This document shows, piece after piece, positions 42,536 through 51,761 of a stretch of DNA of 64,000 bases. How positions within the stretch are numbered: the first letter of the stretch is position 1; each line of letters begins with the position of its first letter. Position numbers and translations under genes: made by a program. The notes below the pieces were generated by a model. That model was not told the DNA's origin. It saw nothing but the letters and a program-made list of their open reading frames with translations, and did no database searches. This stretch comes from Forficula auricularia (Eukaryota; Arthropoda; Insecta; Dermaptera; Forficulidae). The stretch is taken from positions 3,838,176 to 3,902,175 of the forward strand of contig JALMQS010000841.1 of NCBI GenBank assembly GCA_024734495.1. The letters run 5' to 3'.

Positions 42536-42803
42536 AAAAATTCAGTTTATTGGACAAAGTTTTTTTATTGAAGTTCTTCTTCAATTTTTGTACAACGTTT
42601 CGTCTCTCTCGAGACTTTTTCAAGTACTCAATTGGCTAGAACAACATTGGTTGAAATAAAGATAAAAATAACTGAGACATAGTAGAAAAAGTCTCGAGAG
42701 AGACGAAACGTTGTACAGGGGTTGAAGAGGAACTTCAATAAAAAAACTTTGTCCAATAAACTGAATTTTTAATCTACTAATTATAATGGACATTAATCAA
42801 CAT
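42536..42803. mobile_element. Foldback element with U3/A8 ribozyme core and 15-bp target duplication
   Basis: Palindrome ATTAAAAATTCAGTTTATTG ... CAATAAACTGAATTTTTAAT, plus an unpaired extension of about 28 bp on the right. Exact 15-bp duplication AATTTTATTTAGATT at 42521-42535 and 42804-42818. Both arms carry the GTCTC-GAGA-GAGAC / GAAACGTT core. The long duplication argues for retrotransposition. Confidence 0.8.
42581..42634 (-). ncRNA. Hammerhead-like motif, U3/A8 class
   Basis: Minus strand: TTGAAAA, extra A, GTCTC-GAGA-GAGAC, GAAAC, ACGU, U17. Stem I: GUAC/GUAC next to the core, internal loop GA/AAA, then CAAUU/AAUUG. The core differs from CTGANGA at positions 3 and 8, and the two changes preserve a Watson-Crick pair (C-G to U-A). 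The sister core at 42686-42715 has lost its stem I. Confidence 0.5.
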
Positions 42804-42818
42804 AATTTTATTTAGATT

Positions 42819-43387
42819 TTAATGCAAAGTTATATATAGGAATAAATAAACAATTTATATTTAAGTTTAATATTAATTACTACGGCATATCTAGCGACCC
42901 GAGTCTTGGAAAAAATTTCACTTTTTTTCTTAATTAATAAATATGCGGGTGAGCGATTCTTTCATTAGAATTCGATTGAGGAAAATGACTAAAAAGGGCA
43001 TGGATAGAATTATCTAACTTCTTCCTTTATAGCAAAGGAAATGCATGGATGTGAAATTCAAGTCAAGACCTGTTCAGACTATTAAAGATTTACTTTTTAA
43101 TTTCTATTATTCTAGGAATGGCCTTTTACTCTTTGATCAAAATTATACTCGTTATAGAGAGAGCAAATATCTAATTGAACTTCAATAAAATTCAGACAAT
43201 AATGTGAAAAAACTTGTTCTAACTGGCGAACGTACTAGGTCGTTAAAAAGTTTTACTTTTTCTTCATTTTTATCATTCAATAGAAAAATTAAATTCATAA
43301 AAAGAAATCGTCTTAAAAAGTTTGTTCTGTAGCAAAATTTTTATATTTTAAAAGCGGAGAACTGTTTAGATTTTGGGCTCTCTAAGC
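42819..43387. other. AT-rich unique sequence
   Basis: Nothing recognised. Confidence 0.3.
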
Positions 43388-43607
43388 CAGTGTTTCTCAA
43401 CCTGTGTGCCTCGAAAGATTGTCAATGTGCCGCGAGCGTTTTTGACAAATAATTAAAATTGCATTGGTTTTGTAACTGTGAAATAGTATTTGTAATTACT
43501 TCATTTTTTTATCACACCTTTTTTACTTTTTTTTTTATTTAGGTGTGCCGCAAATGATTCCAGATATTTTTAGTATGCCGTCAACCAAAAAAGGTTGAGA
43601 AACACTG
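43388..43607. mobile_element. hAT-like MITE J2 (220 bp)
   Basis: CAGTGTTTCTCAACCTGTG ... GGTTGAGAAACACTG. Same family as J1. No clear 8-bp duplication. Confidence 0.8.
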
Positions 43608-44289
43608 GACTAGTGAATATGGGGTTCTTGTTGTTTTGAGGTGTTTTCTAGAGATTGTACTCTAAAACTACATGTATTCTAACCTTGTCAAGAACAAACA
43701 ATATTGTATTTTGAGAGTTATAGAACTCTTAGTTTGCGAGTCTTAATTGTCCGGCTTATTTAAAATTAAGGAATAAGGATACTCTCCTCAGATTCAGTTG
43801 ATTCCTTCGCTAATTCCTCATCTTCGCCAACAAAGAAATTCCCATAGATTCCTTGCAAAGTAATCTTTTGAATTGATTAGTAAATTCTGGAATTATTTCA
43901 TGGAAAACAATCTATTGGTTAAGTGGAATTTAGACCCATTTGTCTAATTGAAATCACTTAAGTGAGTGAAATGCTCTCATTTGATAGTGAGTAACAATTG
44001 AAAGATAAGTACCCTCTACGCTTGTAAAGTTTCAATAATACGCATTCTGCATGAAGAGGCAATCAGCCGATTTACCCATGAAATATTTTGACTTCCCCTT
44101 AGAAATTATATAGCATATATTATATTTAGAACACTTTGTTACCATTATAACTCAAAAATCGCAAATCTTGATAAATTAAATTCAAAATTGAAGTTATATT
44201 TTCGGCAAGAAATATCATACTAGGGATTTGTTTTAAATTATTCGGATGTTTTAACAAGTGTTTTTATCTATTTCGAATTTTTTTTTTAT
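43608..44289. other. AT-rich unique sequence
   Basis: Nothing recognised. Confidence 0.3.
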
Positions 44290-44380
44290 GAAAATGATGA
44301 GAGAAGGAGTTACACCAAAAAGGTGCAACCCCTAAAGGCCTGGGTTGGCCCCTCCATCGTGAAAAGAAGAAGAAAGAATT
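44290..44380 (-). mobile_element. LINE L-family 3' tail, copy 1
   Basis: Non-coding 3' end of the element above: TTACACCAAAAAGGTGCAAC and GTTGGCCCCTCCATCGTGAA, matched at 38690 and 13730. The 3' end lies in a T-rich/A-rich stretch near 44280. Confidence 0.7.
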
Positions 44381-45117
44381 TTATGGGCTGGGCGGGGGTC
44401 GAATACGGGTCTTAAATAGCTGAAGGTTATAAGTCGCGGGAAAGATGGTGGCAGGGAGCGAGTTCCAGTCTCTGGAGGTCATAGGGATGAAAGAGTTAGC
44501 GAAAGCGCTTGTTCGATTTTTATCCAACTTGACAGCGAAGGGGTGCTGAGCATTAGGAAACCGCGTGTTTCTCGTAAAGAGGGCTTTAGGGGGGATAATT
44601 GATTTCAGCTCGACTGAACAGACACCGTGATAGTATCTGTAGTACAGGGAAAAGACAGAAACGGTTCTTCGGTGAGCCAGGGAGTCGAGTGAGTTGTTAA
44701 GAGCCGGGTCTCCTATTAGTTTAATTGCTCGCTTCTGAATCGCATCCAGTGTAGCAAGAGAATGCTTGTAGGCACCCCTCCACAGATTAGAGCCATATTC
44801 GAGACAGGGACGAATTTGAGCCTTATACAGTATAAGAAGTTGACTGGGAGTATAACAGCGCCTAGACCTAAATAAGAGACCAAGCTTGCGCGCTGCAGCT
44901 TTAGCAGTGGTTGAGATATGGTCATTCCATGAAAGGCAGACCCTAGAGTTACGCCTAACATTGAAATTTTATCCCTGAATTCTAGTGAGCTTGAGTCGAA
45001 TGATATGTTTGGGAGGTTTCTGTCGACGCGCCTAGAAATAAGGCAACACTGAGTTTTCCCTGCTTTGAAGTTAACTAAGTTTTGCGATCCCCAGTTTTTA
45101 AGTCTGCCTAAGTCTAA
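44381..45117 (-). pseudogene. Non-LTR retrotransposon ORF2 C-terminal region, frameshifted
   Basis: Minus strand, 183 codons from the tryptophan codon at 44929 to the TAA at 44381-44383, with LLFRSRRCYTPSQLLILYKA, QIRPCLEYGSNLW, LDAIQKRAIKLIGDP, HRRTVSVFSLYYRYYHG and WNSLPATIFP. This is the thumb/C-terminal region that follows the YVDD-type palm in jockey/CR1-like arthropod LINEs. The upstream part (45117-44931: LKNWG.QNLVNFKAGKTQCC, then LGVTL) is in another frame, so one base is missing near 44930. The catalytic palm and endonuclease are absent (5' truncation near 45118-45130). The 81-codon ATG frame at 44716-44961 is a shadow. The 3' non-coding tail extends to about 44290. Confidence 0.9.
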
Positions 45118-45321
45118 ATTTATTGATTATTTAATCATTATTGTTTGATAATTAACTTGAAAAATTGTTAAAGATAATTATTAGGAACGAAATTTTCTCT
45201 GGAGAGAGACGGAGTGGTAGAAATTTTAATTGAATGTAATGGAAGGCAGCCCAGAGGTAGTGAGGAAAGAAAAATTTAACACATATCAAATATGGTGTAA
45301 TTTATTGGAATTCTTCCTCCT

Positions 45322-45378
45322 TTCCTTTCAAACCGACGTTTCGGAGGATTTTTCCCTCCTTCTTCAGGGTTTCAAAGG
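45322..45378 (-). ncRNA. Hammerhead-like ribozyme motif, best copy (antisense arm)
   Basis: Minus strand: stem I 5' strand CCTTTGAAACC, CTGAAGA (C3 at 45367), extra A, GGAGGGAAAAATCCTCC stem-loop, GAAAC (45342-45338), ACGU palindrome, C17 at 45335 (GUC), stem I 3' strand GGTTTGAAAGG. Stem I has 10 Watson-Crick pairs of 11 with one central G-G. All invariant core bases (C3, U4, G5, A6, G8, A9, G12, A13, A14) are present. The extra nucleotide after A9 is tolerated in at least one natural hammerhead, that of chrysanthemum chlorotic mottle viroid. Stem III is too short to close alone, so it would need a dimer. Confidence 0.65.
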
Positions 45379-45583
45379 GTCAATGAATGAAACAAATAAT
45401 AATTCCTTTCTTCTCTCCACAGTGGTGTTCAAAAACATTCTTCATTTTTAACAAAGGCATAGAAAAACAATTTCCTCCTAATGAAAAAAAAATTGTTTTT
45501 CTATGCCTTTGTTAAAAATGAAGAATGTTTTTGAACACTACTGTGGAGAGAAGAAAGGAATTATTATTTGTTTCATTCATTGA

Positions 45584-45640
45584 CCCTTTGAAGCCCTGAA
45601 GAAGGAGATAAAAATCCTCCGAAACGTCGGTTTGAAGGGA
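45584..45640 (+). ncRNA. Hammerhead-like ribozyme motif, best copy (sense arm)
   Basis: CTGAAGA (45596), extra A, GGAG...CTCC hairpin, GAAAC (45621), ACGU, C17 (45628). Stem I CCCTTTGAAGCC / GGTTTGAAGGGA: 10 pairs (two G-U), one G-G mismatch. The A-to-G change in the 5' strand keeps a G-U pair. Confidence 0.65.
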
Positions 45641-45748
45641 AAGGAGGAGGGATTCCAATAAATTACACCTTATTTGATATGTGTTAATTTTTTCTTTCCT
45701 CACTACCTCTGGGCTGCCTTCCATTACATTCAATTATAATTATTAGGA

Positions 45749-46679
45749 TTTTTTGAGATCTAATAATTGATTTAATATTTTGTTTATTTGATGTCAAATA
45801 AAAAAATAGTTCTGATGAAAGTTGCTTAGTTTTTCTTGTAGATTATGAATATGAAACGAAATATATAGGTTTCTATTTAAAAAACAGAACTTGACCTTAA
45901 AATCCCTTGAAATCTTGTTCTACATCGACAAACAATAGCGTAGTTTAGTTTCCCCCACGATATAAATAAACTTTTATTTGAAACTTTTTTTTCATAAATG
46001 CACTGCTTTTGAATTATAAGACTCTCTCAAGATAAAAAACTCACCCGGTATATATATATTTAAAAAGATTTGGAAAGCTAAATTTACATGAGTATATACC
46101 TGCAATTTTTTTACTTTGACTTATATCTATCATTATATGGTATTATTTTAATCTACTAAAAAAACACACAAATTAACTAATTAACTTTTAGTATTATTGC
46201 TAATTATTTTATTTTAATGTTACATCATTGTTATTTAAGCAGGGTAAGTAAGTCTTGACACGCTAGAATATTTTAATTAGTTAGTGATGGAGCGAAATTT
46301 AGATCCGGCGCCAAGCACGCTCTGCTGTTCACTAAGCTGTTTGCGCTTCACTCACTTAATAGTACTATGGTATATAATTAGAAAAGAAAAAAAAATTAGA
46401 AATTTTGCCCAGCTTATGCCTGTAATGACAATGCTACTTTTAAGGGGTATGTTTATGTCTGATTGAATCCTAATGTACATATAAGGTTGAAAGGTTTTAT
46501 GAAAAAATAAAGAAAATTAAGGGAGTGCGGTTTTGGTTTATAGTGAAACAGTATATGAATTATAATTAAGGGGAGTTGTTTGTGTTGAGTACCACAGAAT
46601 TGAAAGATTTGGATTAATAACCCGAAATATATTGAGGACTTTTTAAATCTTTCAATTCTGTGAAAATCAACAAAAACTC
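45749..46679. other. Unique sequence
   Basis: 46590-46660 has a short hairpin (CAGAATTGAAAGATTT / AAATCTTTCAATTCTG). No gene recognised; the frames at 46284-46466 and 46453-46683 are unsupported. Confidence 0.3.
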
Positions 46680-47110
46680 TCATTAATTACAGGGTGGGGC
46701 ATAAAGATCTACCACATTTTGAAGAGGTATAAAAAATGAAAAAATTTTACTAGAAAAAATTGAATATATTTTTGAAAAGAACATAAATTTTTTTTAATGT
46801 GTTTTAAACATTATATCAGACAAAAAAAGTAGGGGGAGGGGGGTCAAAAATGAAAATTCTAGCCCTTTCGACCAAACTCAACCAAATTTTCTATACATTT
46901 TCTGTGGACACCCAGAAGGCTAAAAATGCAAAAACTAGCCACCCAAAATGGGGGGGGGGTCGAAAATGAAAATTCTAACCCTTTCGACCAAATTCAATCA
47001 TATTTTGTATACAGAGTTTGCTCGAAAGGCTAGAATTTTTATTTTTGATCCTTCCTCCCCATTTTGGCTGGTTAATGTTTGCATTTTTAGCCTTCTGAGG
47101 GCTGGGAGCT
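46680..47110. mobile_element. P-related foldback
   Basis: 46830-46990 reads as antisense P-type sequence (CCAAATTTTCTATACATTTT, CCCAGAAGGCTAAAAATGC, CACCCAAAATGGGGG). 46985-47105 is its inverted partner (TTGTATACAGAGTTTGCTCG, TCCCCATTTTGGCTGG, GCATTTTTAGCCTTCTGAGG). ACAGGGTGGGGCATAAAG at 46690 is a possible terminus. Diverged from the main P family. Confidence 0.55.
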
Positions 47111-47866
47111 TATTTATTAAACATTTTCTTTTCACTATTTCTATTCAAAATGTATTATTTTAATCAATATTGAATTTTTTTCTTCTTTCGAATCCATAAT
47201 CTAGTTGGATTTAGCCAATAAACAACAACAGACTAGAGAAGCTTTGGTTTAATCCAGACTTCACTTTTTGATAACGAATTAAAATAGACTAAGGATAGTT
47301 GAATTTGAATATTTTTTTATCTACGTTATTTCTCTATTTTGTTAACAAAAACTATTTCATATAAAAATACGGATAAAATCATTTTATTCTATTTAGTTTA
47401 CCTTTACTCAGAAAATGCGAATCTAACGAATATAGACTTTAGCTAGAAAAAGATGAGAATATGCAAATATTTATTGGTGAATATATTTGAATACAAGTAA
47501 ATATCTGGCAAAAAATATATATACAGTACAAGAGGATAAAACATATTTTCGTTTAAAGAATAAATATTTAAATTACCTTTTTAAATTGAAAAAAAGTAGT
47601 TTTTGTAGAGACTTGTTAATTTTTTTATAGATGAACGGTTTGACCTAAAATGTTGAAACAAGATGCAAATTTGGTGCTTTAGTGGTTGAGTTGTTTATTA
47701 AAATTTCGGCTAAAACAACCTATTATAGATTGGACATTTTTATTGAGGAAATTGCATCAGAATGCAGTGCAGTTTAATAAAACAATCAAGTATGATATGT
47801 CGAATTTGAGCTCATAGAGAGCTTTTTAATGCATTTTTAAAAACTAAACAGAATTTGAAATAATTA
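47111..47866. other. AT-rich unique sequence
   Basis: Nothing recognised. Confidence 0.3.
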
Positions 47867-47874
47867 GTATTTTG

Positions 47875-48180
47875 CGAGGTGTTATCCGCGATTGGAAGTA
47901 GGTATACACCTCTTTGGAAGTATTTTGGAACTACTTGGAAATATTGGGAAGTACGTGGAAATATTTCCAAGTACTTGGAAATATTTGGAAGTGTTTGGAA
48001 ATATTTGGAAGTACTTGGAAATATTTGGAAGTACTTGGAAATATTTGGAATTACTTGGTAATATTTGGAAGTACTTGGAAATATTTGGAAATACTTGGAA
48101 ATATTTGGAAATACTTGGAAATATTTGGAAGTATAAGTGGAAGTAGGTGTACACCATATTAGGTCGCAGTTCACCCCTCG
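47875..48180 (+). mobile_element. Minisatellite-bearing TIR element M5
   Basis: CGAGGTGTTATCCGCGATTG ... GGTCGCAGTTCACCCCTCG. Exact 8-bp duplication GTATTTTG at 47867-47874 and 48181-48188. The interior has about 11 units of AAGTACTTGGAAATATTTGG. Open frames of 60-148 codons exist in four frames, all from the repeat. Confidence 0.92.
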
Positions 48181-48188
48181 GTATTTTG

Positions 48189-48579
48189 TGATAGTAACAT
48201 ATGATTTTGTTTTAATCGTATTTAGCTGAAATTTTACATACAAATCGAAAATCCTCAAGTTTCGTATATAAATTTTGATTCTTGAGAAATATGATGAAGG
48301 TTTTAGTCAAAATTTTGACTTTTTGGACCCCCCCCCGTCACGTTGCGTTATATTTTCTGGAACCCCTTAACAAATATAACGTCAAAAATCTAGACCCCCT
48401 CCCTATAATAAAATTAAAAAAAAAAACAAATTAAGAAAAGAAAAAATTGATGAACTTTTCTGTGGATAGAGAAAATTCATTTCGGTAAACAAGCTAGCTA
48501 AAAAAACAAATTGGTATTGACCCCATGAGAAGTGACGGATAAAATATTAATATTAAAAAGACTAGTTATAAATAAAATT
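48189..48579. other. AT-rich sequence with a poly-C tract
   Basis: Poly-C at about 48328-48337. Nothing else recognised. Confidence 0.3.
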
Positions 48580-48705
48580 TATAATTCCAGCAGAAGACAC
48601 ACTCTTTTCTCCTTCATTATATAAAAATTCTGATTACCTCGGCACAAAAACTTTCAATTTAATTTAAAAGACTGATGATGAAACTATGGTCCCAAACAAA
48701 TAAAT
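48580..48705 (+). mobile_element. F-family copy with deleted stem II
   Basis: GAAGACACACTCTTTTCTCC, the CCTCGGCACAAAAACTTTCA module, then CTGATGATGAAACTATGGTC: the hairpin between CTGATGA and GAAAC is deleted, so this copy cannot fold. Confidence 0.65.
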
Positions 48706-49008
48706 TATAATAAATTTCTTCTAATTCTATTGCTAGAAGCAAGCTATGAGTTGTCTATACCACTTTTAATTATTTTCGATCTTATATAATGAGAGTTCTT
48801 AGAAATGTATTAGTCCACAGATTCTCGAATCATCTTTATTTATTCCTTTTTTTGTATTCTTACTATTTTAATAGTTCCTCAGCGAGAACAATTTTTATTC
48901 GACTACAACTGGTCTTGCCTTGTCTTTGACTTGCTTGAACTTGAAGATATACCAGGCAGGGACTTCAAACTTCTATCCTCATCCTTTTCGGAAAATCATT
49001 CATTATAC
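48706..49008. other. Unique sequence
   Basis: Nothing recognised. Confidence 0.3.
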
Positions 49009-49165
49009 TAAGATTGAAGTAATTTTTGGAAACGGAATGATAACTGAATTGAGTGGATATTGATGAGGCAGTCCTTCAGGGACTTTCAAAGCCCTGAAGA
49101 AGGAGGGAATATTCTCCGAAACGTAGTTTTATTAATTAAAAAGATAGTATAAATTATTTTCTTAT
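49009..49165 (+). mobile_element. D-family copy with internal deletion
   Basis: The left extension and GGATATTGATGAGGCAGTCC (as at 27596-27640) are joined directly to the right arm core (CTGAAGA at 49094, GAAAC at 49118). The left ribozyme half is deleted. The cleavage triplet would be GUA and stem I is partly lost. Confidence 0.65.
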
Positions 49166-49442
49166 TTTTTCGGAATGCCTCCTCAATAACCGATCATTCA
49201 TTTTAATTGCCTCTTGAAACTATGCAACAATTTTATTTCATTTCGAGAACTAATATTGTACTTTTTAAAACAAAAACATTTTTTTTATAGAAATATTTGA
49301 AATAACGCATAATAATTTGAAAATTAAAAGATCGTCCTGAAAAGTCGACTTTATTTTTTATGAAAATGTTTGAAATTTTAGGGATGCGCAGCATGGACCG
49401 CACGCCACTGATATATATATAAAAGAAAAAAATTATTGATTG

Positions 49443-49715
49443 TTTTTATAAATTAAAAAAAATACAAATCTTTTATAAAAAACATTCCAAAACACGTTTA
49501 TTCAAAGTCAAACGTTTCGGGAGAATTTCTTCCTTTTTCAATGACAAAATTTTTTTCAAAAAAAGAAAAATTTGCTTTCTCTAGAATTTAGCTTTAATTC
49601 TAAATTCTAGAGAAAGCAACTTTTTTTTTGAAAAAACTTTGTCATTGAAAGGGGGAGAAGTTCTCCCGAAACGCTTGACTTTGAATAAACGTGTTTTGGA
49701 TTTTATATATATACT
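49443..49715. mobile_element. Foldback element, U3/A8 ribozyme class
   Basis: Arms CCAAAACACGTTTATTCAAA / TTTGAATAAACGTGTTTTGG and TTTGCTTTCTCTAGAATTTA / CTAAATTCTAGAGAAAGCAA. Cores at 49500-49550 (-) and 49645-49680 (+). The related element at 59165-59955 is interrupted. Confidence 0.8.
49500..49550 (-). ncRNA. Hammerhead-like motif, U3/A8 class
   Basis: Minus strand: TTGAAAA, extra base, a hairpin closed by GGGAG/CTCCC-type pairs, GAAAC, ACGU, U17. Stem I next to the core is GUCA/UGAC (4 perfect pairs), then an internal loop. In the relative at 59240 the same stem is CCA/UGG, a compensated change. Confidence 0.45.
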
Positions 49716-49722
49716 ATATATA

Positions 49723-50369
49723 TATGTCATTAAAGGTTTTTTGGGTTTCTCCGCGTGGGTTTGAGCGTTTTACTCGACGTTTCGGCTCTGCTTTTGAAGC
49801 CATTTTTAAGAGAGGGGGTGGGTGTTCTACGTGGTCTTAACTTTGTAGTCCAAGGTTCGTTTTGGAGGGTGTCTTCCGAGTGAATTTCTTCAGTCGGAGG
49901 GTTGGGTATATTTGGATATTTGGGAGGTTTTGGGTGTTTTGTGGTTGAGTGTGTATTACTTACATTATGGTGGCTGGCGTCTCGGCTGTGGCTGTTTTGA
50001 GAATGTTGGGCACTATCGATACGTTCACTGTCACGGTTTGTAGGCAAATGTGTAACAGTGACAGTGAACGTATCGATAGTGCCCAACATTCTCAAAACAG
50101 CAACAGCCGAGACGTCAGCCACCATAATGTAAGTTATACACCCTCAACCACAAAACACCCAAAACTTCCTAAATATCCAAATCTACCCAACCTTCCGACT
50201 GAGGAAATTCACTCGGAAGACACCCTCCAAAACGAACCTTGGACTACAAGGTTGAGACCACGTAGACCACCCACCCCCTCTCTTGAAAATGGCTCCAAAA
50301 GGAGAGCCGAAACGTCGAATAAAACTCTCAAACCCACGCGGAGAAGCCCGAAAAACCTCTAATGACATA
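49723..50369. mobile_element. Q foldback element, arms open in frame
   Basis: A palindrome of about 647 bp with ends TATGTCATTAAAGGTTTTTT / AAAAACCTCTAATGACATA, centred near 50047. Both arms are open in the frame read outward: 131 codons (-, 49730-50125) and 137 codons (+, 49949-50362). The translation is hydrophilic (S, T, N, H, P-rich) with THSTTKHPKPPKYPN-type stretches and a basic C-terminus, and matches no family I know. The arms differ at about 15 residues, so constraint is not obvious. The frame runs through the hammerhead-like core near its 3' end. Confidence 0.7.
50278..50320 (+). ncRNA. Hammerhead-like motif, U3/A8 class, in Q element
   Basis: TTGAAAA (50283), extra T, GGCTC-CAAAAG-GA-GAGCC, GAAAC (50309), ACGU, C17 (50316; GUC). 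Stem I adjacent to the core is only 2-3 pairs; in the opposite arm (about 49770-49812) it is CUC/GAG. Confidence 0.4.
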
Positions 50370-50402
50370 GAAGCTATCCGCGGAAGCCTCACTGAACATA
50401 TA

Positions 50403-50689
50403 CAGGGTGGTCCCGAATTCATGGTACAAACGTTGATGGTAGGTGCAGGACATTGTAACAATGAGTTATTGTATAGGAATGTATAGTCGCAAGTGACGCG
50501 GTGAGGCGTAAACAGGGGAAATAACGGCTATACATTATACATACATTATACACTATATTACTATTACACTATACATACATATACATATTAGATATACTTA
50601 TTACACTATACATTCCTATACAATAACTCATTGTTACAATGTCCTGTACCTACCATTAAAGTTTGTACCATGAATTCGGGACCACCCTG
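50403..50689. mobile_element. Tc1/mariner-like foldback MITE (287 bp), TA-flanked
   Basis: CAGGGTGGTCCCGAATTCAT ... ATGAATTCGGGACCACCCTG, with TA at both ends (50401-50402, 50690-50691). Long arms continue through GTACAAAC and GACATTGTAACAATGAGTTA. CAGGGTG(G)TCCC ends and TA duplications are typical of Tc1/mariner. Confidence 0.88.
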
Positions 50690-50691
50690 TA

Positions 50692-51761
50692 TATATATAT
50701 AAATCTGTATGTTTATTTGAATCGGGCGGAGTTCAATCTCTTTGATTCTCTTTATGATTTTTATTAATACTTGTAAAAGGTTGAATGATAGATTTATTTC
50801 CATCCAATTTTATTGTAAATAGCCATCAAATTTTAATTAAACTTCAAGAAATTATTTACTTTTTTATTGTCTAACGACTTATCATACTATAATCTTCAAT
50901 AACCTATAACCGGTTGACGTCCTTAAATCCGATGCATTTGTTGATTGTTATTATCTTCTTTTTTTATTTTCTAGTAAAAGCATAAATATTAATCAAATCT
51001 TAATGCAAGTTTTGTTATTCATTTCAGAGATAAACTATATCATAAATAATTTTCTTATATCAATGATATTAATAATAATATATAATAAATGAGAGAACAA
51101 ATTCATTCTGACAGTGATTAAACTCTGATTAATGACGCGAATCTCTTCGTCAGCGACGGCTTCGAGTCTGACGTAAACGCACCTTAAATAAAAATTTTCC
51201 ATGTTTTTTTTTTTTTAATTCTTATTTTAAATTTTTTATACCTAATTTATTTACATGATTTGTCAGATCTTAATAATTTAATTAACATAATTAATTTTTA
51301 CAATGTATTTATGTTTATTTCAATGAATTTAAGACCTTAGTCTCTATATAAGCAATATTTATTAGTCATTTTAAGGTATTAAATTCTAAGATATAGGTAT
51401 AATTTTTGATCATAAATTTTGAATAAAGAGTCATTAATTTCTCCTACTCTGAAATTATTGCGATAGTCTTAAAAATTCGAACTGAAATCTGCCGACAGAG
51501 CTAAAAAATAAAATTCACTCGAATTTTTTTTTCTTATTCATATTTATAAATGTTTGAAATCGGATATTCACGTCATTTTTAAACATGGTTTTTAATGGAA
51601 ATTCGTAGAAAATTCAATTGAAAGGAAATGTCTAAACCCCTTGAACTTATGCATCATACTGTCTTATCAGCCAATTTGGTTGACTGTATTCTAGGGGCTA
51701 CAATTTTGAAATTATTATTACCTACCGATTAACCCTGACTATATTATTATTTATTTATTTA
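50692..51761. other. AT-rich unique sequence
   Basis: Nothing recognised; 51110-51180 is slightly GC-richer. Confidence 0.35.

Larger units (their letters stand above)
45187..45735. mobile_element. D-family foldback, best copy, 13-bp target duplication
   Basis: Exact 13-bp duplication ATAATTATTAGGA at 45174-45186 and 45736-45748. The element has a left extension (ACGAAATTTTCTCTGGAGAG, AGACGGAGTGGTAG) and then a palindrome of about 505 bp from TTGAATGTAATGGAAGGCAG to CTGCCTTCCATTACATTCAA, nearly perfect and centred near 45482. Each arm has a complete hammerhead-like motif, head to head. The two 73-codon frames (45230-45451 +, 45512-45733 -) are mirror images of each other and not evidence of a protein. 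Confidence 0.88.

Noticed and set aside
43380..43615. 8-bp target duplication for J2
   Set aside because: The flanking 8-mers agree at only 3 positions, so the duplication is not claimed.
44716..44961. 81-codon minus-strand ATG ORF
   Set aside because: Only its first codons are in the real LINE frame; after the one-base deletion near 44930 the true coding frame is a different one without an ATG.
45230..45733. Mirror-image 73-codon ORFs in both palindrome arms
   Set aside because: Identical because the arms are inverse copies; they run through the ribozyme core and end in non-coding loop sequence.
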